From NCBI GenBank assembly GCA_004375785.1, contig SOKM01000003.1, forward strand, positions 1 to 8,194: a stretch of DNA of 8,194 nt, given 5' to 3'. The position numbers were made by a program, and so were the translations under genes. Numbering within the stretch: position 1 is the stretch's first letter; each line of letters starts with the position of its first letter. The notes under the pieces were generated by a model. The model was not told where the DNA came from. It searched no databases and worked only from the letters and a program-made list of their open reading frames with translations. Below are positions 1 to 5,785 of this stretch, piece after piece. Origin of the DNA: Candidatus Cloacimonadota bacterium (GTDB lineage: Bacteria; Hydrothermota; E44-bin80).

Positions 1-26
1 ACCCATCTACTCATATACCCATCTAC
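1..26. repeat. Short direct repeat, truncated by window edge
   Basis: The ten bases ACCCATCTAC occur at 1-10 and again at 17-26, giving a 16-base period with TCATAT as the linker. Only one full unit and part of a second are visible, so this could be the end of a longer tandem array lying outside the window, or chance. No gene or promoter is evident in this stretch. Confidence 0.4.
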
Positions 27-44
27 GGGGCTATAAGAGAAAAT

Positions 45-125
45 GAGATTGCTTTCCTTCGCTTAGGCTCAGGACAGGCTCCGCGGAGTTTACCCTGAGC
101 CTGTCGAAGGGATACTCGCAATGAC
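45..125. repeat. Dispersed palindromic repeat (GTCATTGCGAG / CTTCGACAGGCTCAGG type)
   Basis: This stretch is visibly richer in GC than the flanking DNA and is built from nested inverted repeats. ATTGC at 48-52 faces GCAAT at 118-122. CCTTCG at 56-61 faces CGAAGG at 105-110. AGGCTCAGG at 65-73 faces CCTGAGCCT at 94-102. The centre is a perfect ten-base palindrome, CTCCGCGGAG, at 79-88. GACAGGCT at 73-80 can also pair perfectly with AGCCTGTC at 98-105, so two alternative folds compete for the same right arm. Read on the minus strand it begins GTCATTGCGAG and ends GCAATCTC, wording familiar from MITE-like or REP-like repeats scattered between genes in many environmental bacterial genomes. It carries no coding capacity and would have to be moved by an enzyme encoded elsewhere. 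It ends about 17 bases before the ftsY start codon, so it may influence ftsY expression. Exact borders are uncertain by a few bases. Confidence 0.75.
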
Positions 126-142
126 GCGTAAAAAAAAATACT

Positions 143-1057
143 ATGTTAATTGAAAAAATACGTAATGGATTGAGCAAGACCAGAAATAAATTGCAGGAGG
201 CATTCCTTTCTGTTGGTATCTTTTTTGATAAAGATTTCGAAAAAAGTGTCCCGCGATTAGAGGAAATTTTGCTTTCCTCAGATTTTGGAATAAAGGCAAC
301 CGACAAAATTATCAAACGTTTAAGGGAAAGAAGGGCTGAATGTAGAGCAAAAGAGCTTCTCATTCCCCTCCTCTCCCAAATCCTTATCGATATACTAAAC
401 AAGGCAGAGAAAAAAAGGGGAGAAATTTTTCCACCCCTGACAATACTTACAGTAGGAGTAAATGGAACGGGAAAGACCACATCCCTTGCAAAACTTGCAA
501 AGGTCTTTAAGGATAGAGGAGAGAAGGTGCTTCTCGTAGCTTCAGATACATACAGAGCCGCAGGTGTTGAACAACTGTTCCTCTGGGGAAAGAGGGTTGG
601 TGTTGATGTTTTGAAATCACAGACAGGACAGGACCCCGCTTCTGTTGCTTTCGATGCAATTGAGTCGGCTTTGTCTAAAGGATACACAGCAGTTCTTATT
701 GATACTGCAGGAAGAATACATACAAAGAAGAATTTAATGGAGGAACTAAAAAAAATAAAAAATGTCCTGAGTAAAAAAAGAGAAGACCTGCCTCAGGAGA
801 TATTTCTCATTCTTGACGCAACTACAGGTCAAAATGCACTCTCTCAGGTACAGATTTTTTCTGATACTATAGATGTAACTGGAATAATCCTCACAAAGAT
901 TGACGGAACTGCAAAAGGTGGTATTGTTCTTGCCATTGCTCTCGAACTTGGAATTCCAATAAGGTATGTTGGAATTGGTGAGGGTGTCGACGACCTGATT
1001 GTGTTTGAACCAAACCTCTTCGTCCAATCTTTACTTGAAGGAATAGTCCTTAAATGA
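143..1057 (+). CDS. ftsY: Signal recognition particle receptor FtsY (SRP GTPase)
   Basis: FtsY is the membrane-associated receptor that docks the signal recognition particle (Ffh plus 4.5S RNA) carrying ribosomes that make membrane proteins, and passes them to SecYEG. Paired GTP hydrolysis by FtsY and Ffh drives release. The 304-residue protein has an N-domain helical bundle (about 1-90) and the G domain: P-loop GVNGTGKTT at 105-113, DTYRAAG of the SRP-specific insertion region at 135-141, DTAGR at 187-191, TKIDGTAKGG at 251-260 and GIGEG at 277-281, followed by the typical DDL...FVQSLL ending. There is no long acidic A domain like that of E. coli FtsY, so this is the compact NG form; membrane contact probably uses the amphipathic N-terminus. 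The ATG at 143 has no Shine-Dalgarno sequence: it is preceded by a run of nine A and then the palindromic repeat. The start is chosen because residue 1 onward matches the usual N-domain beginning. The stop overlaps the next start (ATGA), implying translational coupling. Confidence 0.97.
   Translation: MLIEKIRNGLSKTRNKLQEAFLSVGIFFDKDFEKSVPRLEEILLSSDFGIKATDKIIKRLRERRAECRAKELLIPLLSQILIDILNKAEKKRGEIFPPLTILTVGVNGTGKTTSLAKLAKVFKDRGEKVLLVASDTYRAAGVEQLFLWGKRVGVDVLKSQTGQDPASVAFDAIESALSKGYTAVLIDTAGRIHTKKNLMEELKKIKNVLSKKREDLPQEIFLILDATTGQNALSQVQIFSDTIDVTGIILTKIDGTAKGGIVLAIALELGIPIRYVGIGEGVDDLIVFEPNLFVQSLLEGIVLK
1038..1051 (+). promoter_or_regulatory. Small hairpin enclosing the ribosome-binding site of the cyclase gene
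   Basis: AAGGA at 1038-1042, the only Shine-Dalgarno-like sequence before the cyclase ATG at 1054, is perfectly complementary to TCCTT at 1047-1051 across a four-base ATAG loop. The five-base stem lies inside the end of ftsY. If it forms, it would hide the ribosome-binding site until ribosomes finishing ftsY melt it, which would make cyclase translation depend on ftsY translation. The stem is short and AT-containing, so it may be coincidental. Confidence 0.3.
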
Positions 1058-3048
1058 AAAGAATATTTACGCCTCTTTTCCTCGCAATTTTTTGTGGGTT
1101 GTTTATTTTTATTATAACATCAGTTTTTATTTACCTCTATTATCCTCTCGAACTTAAAACTTATGACCTGCGTATATTTTTAAGAACAAAAAAACTTCCC
1201 TTTGATAATATAGTCATTGTGGATATTGACGATTACAGCATTCAGAAACTTGGGAGGTTTCGGAATTGGCCAAGATGGTATTACGCATCAGTTGTTGATT
1301 ATCTTACCGAAGAAAAAGTAAAGATGATAGGGATAGATATGCTTTTCGTCCAGCCGGATACAATCTCACATTCTTTAATAAACATTTACCAGGAGAAAAA
1401 GGAAAAAGAGGTAAAAGAGGAACTTCAAAAACGAGGCATTAGAGCAAACAGCAAGGAAATTATAGATATTGTTCTAAAGAATCTTGGATTTGATGAAGAA
1501 CTCAAGACTTCAATAAAAAAATCAAGGAGGGTAGTTCTTCCTCTTGCAATCATCAAATCTTCCGATGTCAAGGAAGGCGATTTGAAAAGTGCAAGAAAAT
1601 TCTCATACAAATTTTCATATAAAATTCGAAGTTATCTGCCTCAAGGTGACGGTATTGCAGCCCCAACAAAGACATTAATAGAAGGAGTAAAAGACATTGG
1701 TGTTGTAAATACTGATAGTGATATAGACGGTCTAATCAGAAAGATTCCTCTTTTTTATAAATATAGGAATGAAACATATCCATCGTTTTCTTTTATAATC
1801 TTTTTACATTCTTTAAGACTCGATGCAAAGAAGATAAAAATTATTCCTAACAAATATGTCAGCATTGGAAAATATAGAATCCCTGTGGATAAAGAAGTAA
1901 GAATGCTTATTAATTTTCTTGGCAGACCTTTCAGTTTCCGTTATATTTCATTCTATGATGTTCTGACGAAACGCGTAGGAAGTGGATTCTTTAAGGGAAA
2001 AATTGTTCTTATAGGTTCTTCTGCTGTCGCTCTGAGTGACCTGAAACCAACACCCGTCTCAAGAAACCTTATGCCAGGTGCAGAAATACATGCAAATGGG
2101 CTATACACTCTGATGAATAAAGGTTTTATAAATTATCCAGGAATCCCCGTAACACTACTCTTAATTCTTACCCTTTCAATTATAACATCTTATCTTGCAT
2201 CAAAGTTAAAACCCTGGTTAAGCCTGATTTTAATAATAATCGTTTTTATTGGTTTTCTTTTCACCTGTGATATTCTTTTTGATATAAAAAATATCTGGCT
2301 TGAAATTATCCGGCCATCATATGCACTCGTTTTCACCTACCTGGTTGCAATCGGTTATAGATATGCCATAAGTGAGAGAAGTAAGAGAGAATTAAGAAAG
2401 ATGTTCGACCGTTATGTTTCAAAGGAAGTGGTTGAGAAAATCATTTCGAACCCGCTTCAGTTGAAACTCGGTGGTGAAAGGATAGACATTACTGTCCTCT
2501 TCTCTGACATAAGGGGTTTTACAAGTATGTCCGAATCAATGCAACCGGAAGCAGTTGTGAGCATACTGAATGATTATCTGACTACAATGACAGACATAAT
2601 TCTTGGCTGTGGAGGAACAATTGATAAATTTATAGGGGATGCTATAATGGCTGTTTTTGGTGCCCCCGTTCCATACGAAGACCACACCTACAGAGCAGCA
2701 AAGGCAGCAGTTGAGATGAGGAAGGCACTAAAGAAATTATGGGAGAAGTGGGAAATGGAGGGTAAACATACCTTTGACATCGGAATAGGGATAAGTTCAG
2801 GGGAAGCAATCGTTGGGAATATCGGCTCAGAGAGAAGAACTGAATATACTGCAATAGGTGATATTGTCAACCTTGGGGCGAGAATTGAACCACTGAATAA
2901 GGAGTTCAACACCCATATTCTTATAACTGAATCAGTATATGAGAGAATAGCGTCGAAAGTAGAAACGATTGAGATTGGAGAAATACATGTCAGAGGTAAA
3001 AAACAAAAGGTTCGTCTCTATGAACTAACCGGAATCAAAGAAGAATGA
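1054..3048 (+). CDS. CHASE2-domain class III adenylate cyclase, membrane-bound
   Basis: This is a probable sensor enzyme that makes cAMP from ATP in response to an extracytoplasmic signal. The 664 residues read as: a first membrane helix (about 6-29), a CHASE2 sensor outside the membrane (about 30-350), three closely spaced membrane helices (about 363-384, 388-407, 415-437), a short linker with FDRYVSKEVV (451-460) typical before such catalytic domains, and a cyclase homology domain (about 475-660). Catalytic residues look complete: metal-binding Asp485 (FSDIRGFT) and Asp529 (KFIGDA), purine-binding Lys525, and transition-state Asn606 and Arg610 (VNLGAR). Thr599 stands where mammalian cyclases have the second purine-selecting Asp, as in class IIIb enzymes, some of which respond to bicarbonate. 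Lys525 favours ATP over GTP, but specificity is inferred. A Lys/Glu-rich stretch (about 104-145) is inserted between FVQPD and the VVLPL strand of CHASE2. The gene overlaps ftsY and scpA by four bases each. What it senses is unknown. Confidence 0.93.
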   Translation: MKRIFTPLFLAIFCGLFIFIITSVFIYLYYPLELKTYDLRIFLRTKKLPFDNIVIVDIDDYSIQKLGRFRNWPRWYYASVVDYLTEEKVKMIGIDMLFVQPDTISHSLINIYQEKKEKEVKEELQKRGIRANSKEIIDIVLKNLGFDEELKTSIKKSRRVVLPLAIIKSSDVKEGDLKSARKFSYKFSYKIRSYLPQGDGIAAPTKTLIEGVKDIGVVNTDSDIDGLIRKIPLFYKYRNETYPSFSFIIFLHSLRLDAKKIKIIPNKYVSIGKYRIPVDKEVRMLINFLGRPFSFRYISFYDVLTKRVGSGFFKGKIVLIGSSAVALSDLKPTPVSRNLMPGAEIHANGLYTLMNKGFINYPGIPVTLLLILTLSIITSYLASKLKPWLSLILIIIVFIGFLFTCDILFDIKNIWLEIIRPSYALVFTYLVAIGYRYAISERSKRELRKMFDRYVSKEVVEKIISNPLQLKLGGERIDITVLFSDIRGFTSMSESMQPEAVVSILNDYLTTMTDIILGCGGTIDKFIGDAIMAVFGAPVPYEDHTYRAAKAAVEMRKALKKLWEKWEMEGKHTFDIGIGISSGEAIVGNIGSERRTEYTAIGDIVNLGARIEPLNKEFNTHILITESVYERIASKVETIEIGEIHVRGKKQKVRLYELTGIKEE

Positions 3049-3761
3049 TAAGGTTAAAACTACCAAATTTTGAAGGTCCACTCGACCTACTTCTCTATCT
3101 CATCAGGAAGAACGAACTGGATATAAAGACAATTTCGTTAGCACAGATTACTCGTGAATATCTTGAATACATTACAATGCTTCAGGAAATAGACCTTAAT
3201 ATCGCTGGTGAATATATTGTAATGGCCGCCACACTGCTCAAGATAAAAGTCAGGTCTATCCTGCCTCACCCAGAAATAACAGAAATTGTAGAGATGGAAG
3301 ATGAAGCTGAAAATCTTGTAGAAAGAATAAAGGAGTATGAAAAATTCAAAAATATAGCACTATTTTTAAGTGAAAAGGAAAATAAGGCTATGAGATGTTT
3401 TCCAAGGGGAATTACCTTTGAAAGAAAAATAAATATAACGGGGTTAAATATCCTGACTTACAAGGAAATAGAGAGTATTCTCCTGGATATACTGAAACGA
3501 ACGAGGACTCGTCCCATCTATTTCCTCAAAGGAACAAGGTTTGATATTAAAAATAAGATGGAATATATCTTACAAAAGATTGGTGAAAAGAGTACTCTTC
3601 TGTTCAGTGATTTGATAGAGAGAAAGGAGATAGGAGAGATTATTGAAACCTTCATTGCAGTTCTGGAGCTTGTCAAATTGCATAAGCTCAAACTTGTTCA
3701 AACGAAAAGTTTCGGGAGGATAAGACTTTATGACACTTCCACAGAAATGGCATATAGTTAA
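3045..3761 (+). CDS. scpA: Segregation and condensation protein A (condensin kleisin ScpA)
   Basis: ScpA is the kleisin subunit that bridges the two heads of the SMC dimer and, with ScpB, forms the bacterial condensin that compacts and separates sister chromosomes. The 238-residue length is normal. The N-terminal SMC-neck-binding region carries the family signature FEGPLDLLLYLI at 9-20, then helices through AATLLKIKVRSILP (61-74). A variable acidic middle follows (about 75-145). A C-terminal winged-helix domain (about 184-229, FSDLIERKEIGEIIETF then LVQTKSFGRIRLY) would contact the SMC head. The start overlaps the cyclase stop by four bases (ATGA) with only a weak purine stretch upstream, so coupled translation is likely. 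The partner scpB, often adjacent in other bacteria, is not in this window; recJ takes the next position and begins inside scpA. Confidence 0.95.
   Translation: MIRLKLPNFEGPLDLLLYLIRKNELDIKTISLAQITREYLEYITMLQEIDLNIAGEYIVMAATLLKIKVRSILPHPEITEIVEMEDEAENLVERIKEYEKFKNIALFLSEKENKAMRCFPRGITFERKINITGLNILTYKEIESILLDILKRTRTRPIYFLKGTRFDIKNKMEYILQKIGEKSTLLFSDLIERKEIGEIIETFIAVLELVKLHKLKLVQTKSFGRIRLYDTSTEMAYS
3714..3720 (+). promoter_or_regulatory. Shine-Dalgarno sequence for recJ inside scpA
   Basis: GGGAGGA at 3714-3720 lies nine bases before the ATG at 3730. It is the best ribosome-binding site in the plus-strand operon and fixes the recJ start within the last 32 bases of scpA, read in another frame. 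Confidence 0.7.
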
Positions 3762-5409
3762 TTTTGCTCGAGAGAGAGTAGAAGAAATTCAGAAAAAATA
3801 CGATTTCTCGATTAACTTCTCAAAAGTGCTTTTAGAAAAAGGGATTGAGACAGAGAAAAAAATAAAAAGACTTCTCTCTCCCGGAATCGAACACCTTCAT
3901 CCATCTTCGCTACTTCCAGATATTGAAGTTGGTTTTGAAAGGGTAAGCAAAGCGATAAAAAAGCAAGAAAAAATTTTTATATGGGGTGATGAAGATACAG
4001 ACGGGATTACAGCGACTGTTTTTTTATTTGAACTTCTGAGTAACCTGAATGCTGATGTTTCCTATCACATTCCTAATAGGAAGATTGAAGGAATAGGCTT
4101 GAATATCCCCGGTATAAAGAAAGCCAGAAAAATGGGTTGTTCATTAATAATAACAGTCGATTGCTCTTCATCTGATTATGAAAAAATTTCAGAAGCGCAA
4201 AAGATGGGGATTGATATTATCGTTACAGACCACCATGAGGTATTAACAGATGGCAATAAAGATTTCCCTTTAATAAACCCAAAGAGAACTGACTCTTCAT
4301 ACCCTTTTCGTGAAATAGCTGGAGTAACTGTTGCCTTTAAGTTCGGCTGGTTTATCGCTGAAAGGCTGCTTTCATTAAATTGTAAAGAATGGGAAAGTAT
4401 TATGAAGGATTGGTATCCTTTGATTTTTCTTGGAACCTATGCAGATAGGGTTCCCTTAAAAGATGAAAACTGGATCCTATCACGACTTGGTTTCAAATCC
4501 TTCTCTGAAACGAAAAGGTTAGGAATCAGAATTTTAACAGAGATGATATGTAAAAACCAGTATTGTGACGAAGGAATGATCCATAGGATGATTTCAGTCT
4601 TTTCAGCTGCAAAGACAAAAGGATGGGAAGATAATATTGGTTTCAGGATATTTACGGAAAACAATGAAAATTACCTCACGCAAACTATTACTCACCTGAT
4701 AGCCGAAAGTGAAGATTGGCATTCGCTTGCCAATGAAAATTTTAGAAGGATTTTAGCCTCAATTAATGAAAACACAAAACAAAGAATAATTTTTGTTTAC
4801 GAGCCTAAAACCTCTTATATCTATCTCGGTTTTTGTGCGTCTCGATTAAAAGAGAGGTTTAATCGACCCGTTGTCGTTATGTCTGATAGGGATAATTATA
4901 TAATTGGTGAGGCACGGGCTCCACAGGGATTTAATATTCATAAACTTCTTTCTGAACAAAGACCGCTTTTTCTTTCCTTCGGAGGTCATAAGCCTGCCTG
5001 CGGTTTTACAATAAAAAGGGAAAATCTGGATACATTAAAAAAATCACTGGTTCAGAATTGTCCTGAAATAATAAGTGAGGATGAAAAAAGAAATGAGATG
5101 CGAATACTAAATGTGCTTCCAATCGAGAAGATTACAAAGAAAATAAAAGATGAGATTCTACTCCTTTCTCCCTTTGGTCAGGGTAATCCTCCACCACTTT
5201 TTCTTGCTCAGAATGTCCCTCTCTCAAAAGGTGTATATACATATGAAATTCCCGAGACAGGAGAATCGAAAAGAATTGAAATAAAAAGCGATTGCCAAAC
5301 CTGGGTTGGGATTGATGGCAAACCTGTAATACTTGACATTGTATATTATATAAATAATGCCGGTGTTCCCACAATTGCCGATGCAAGACCATCTATATTC
5401 AATGAATAA
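3730..5409 (+). CDS. recJ: Single-stranded-DNA-specific exonuclease RecJ (divergent DHH family)
   Basis: RecJ degrades single-stranded DNA 5'-to-3' with metal ions during recombination, mismatch and base-excision repair. The 559-residue length matches bacterial RecJ. The DHH domain shows motif I WGDEDTDGIT (85-94; metal ligands Asp87, Asp89, Asp91), PNRKIEGIGLN (115-125), motif III TVDCSSSDYE (142-151; Asp144), DHH at 167-169, INPKRTDSSYPFREIAGV (182-199) and GTYADRVPL (235-243; Asp239). The DHHA1 half has EARAPQGFN (394-402) and the nucleic-acid loop GGHKPACGFT (418-427). PFGQGNPPPLF (481-491) opens the C-terminal OB-like domain. All metal-binding acids and histidines are present, so activity is expected. 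Unusual points are Glu88 where an aromatic or hydrophobic residue is typical (DYDxDG), Ser in place of Gly after the motif III VDC, and Cys in the usual GGHxxAAG loop. The start is supported by a strong Shine-Dalgarno sequence and by the KWHIV N-terminus. It overlaps scpA by 32 bases. Confidence 0.92.
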   Translation: MTLPQKWHIVNFARERVEEIQKKYDFSINFSKVLLEKGIETEKKIKRLLSPGIEHLHPSSLLPDIEVGFERVSKAIKKQEKIFIWGDEDTDGITATVFLFELLSNLNADVSYHIPNRKIEGIGLNIPGIKKARKMGCSLIITVDCSSSDYEKISEAQKMGIDIIVTDHHEVLTDGNKDFPLINPKRTDSSYPFREIAGVTVAFKFGWFIAERLLSLNCKEWESIMKDWYPLIFLGTYADRVPLKDENWILSRLGFKSFSETKRLGIRILTEMICKNQYCDEGMIHRMISVFSAAKTKGWEDNIGFRIFTENNENYLTQTITHLIAESEDWHSLANENFRRILASINENTKQRIIFVYEPKTSYIYLGFCASRLKERFNRPVVVMSDRDNYIIGEARAPQGFNIHKLLSEQRPLFLSFGGHKPACGFTIKRENLDTLKKSLVQNCPEIISEDEKRNEMRILNVLPIEKITKKIKDEILLLSPFGQGNPPPLFLAQNVPLSKGVYTYEIPETGESKRIEIKSDCQTWVGIDGKPVILDIVYYINNAGVPTIADARPSIFNE

Positions 5410-5785
5410 ACTGTATATCACTCTCTTTTTACTCCTCTTTTACAATGCGGCTTTTTCACACGAAAATGACCTATGGGATTTTTCGAAAAAGAAACATGAG
5501 GAGAGAGAAAAAACAAAATTTTCAACCGTTCAGGTTCTCTTTTTTGGAACAATACGAGTATATCAAACCTTGCTTTCCGACCAACAAGGCGATGTATGTA
5601 ATTTCACCCCATCCTGTTCACACTTCGCCCAACGGGCAATAAAAAAAGAGGGCGTTATTCAAGGTTCTCTTATGGCTATTGACCGCCTTCAAAGATGCAA
5701 CCCCTGGGCATGGAATCATCTCGACAAATATTATAAAGTAAAGTGGGAAAAGGCTCGAGGGTACAAACTGTGTAACCCACCGTGA
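5402..5785 (+). CDS. yidD: YidD-like protein (membrane insertion efficiency factor family) with signal peptide
   Basis: The YidD family (small, cysteine-containing, UPF0161) assists YidC-dependent insertion of inner membrane proteins; in E. coli it sits on the cytoplasmic face of the membrane. The core is clear: RVYQTLLSDQQGDVCNFTPSC at 52-72 (given in two parts: RVYQTLLSDQ, then CNFTPSCS at 66-73) and DRLQRCNPW at 94-102, within 127 residues. Two features differ from the E. coli type. First, residues 1-19 form a signal-peptide-like stretch (Asn-Lys, hydrophobic core LYITLFLLLFY, AFS before a possible cleavage site). Second, the usual GGxDPV ending is replaced by AWNHLDKYYKVKWEKARGYK. This looks like a separate, exported or membrane-anchored YidD-like subgroup, so its role may not equal E. 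coli YidD. I chose the ATG at 5402, overlapping the recJ stop by eight bases, because the signal peptide begins there; an ATG at 5357 in the same frame would add 15 unlikely residues. No Shine-Dalgarno sequence is present, so coupling to recJ is likely. Confidence 0.85.
   Translation: MNKLYITLFLLLFYNAAFSHENDLWDFSKKKHEEREKTKFSTVQVLFFGTIRVYQTLLSDQQGDVCNFTPSCSHFAQRAIKKEGVIQGSLMAIDRLQRCNPWAWNHLDKYYKVKWEKARGYKLCNPP

Noticed and set aside
45..138. Palindromic repeat as an intrinsic terminator
   Set aside because: On the plus strand the stem is followed by A, not T. On the minus strand only a four-T run follows, some bases after the arm, and no minus-strand gene lies upstream of it to terminate.
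31..687. Long minus-strand open frame opposite ftsY (218 codons)
   Set aside because: It is antisense to the conserved FtsY G domain, has no recognisable motif, and its end runs through the palindromic repeat, so it is a shadow.
2642..2912. Minus-strand open frames opposite the cyclase catalytic domain
   Set aside because: They are low-complexity shadows of a strongly conserved domain with no family match recognised.
5357..5401. Upstream ATG adding 15 residues to the YidD-like protein
   Set aside because: The added residues would sit before the signal peptide and lie wholly within recJ, and no ribosome-binding site precedes the codon. The ATG at 5402 fits better.
5445..5642. Second plus-strand frame inside the yidD-like gene
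   Set aside because: It overlaps the conserved cysteine region of the real frame and shows no motif or ribosome-binding site.
5758..5779. Stem GGGTACA / TGTAACCC near the end of the yidD-like gene as a terminator
   Set aside because: The stem is seven pairs with a bulged A inside coding sequence, and no T run follows within about 20 bases. It is too weak to call.
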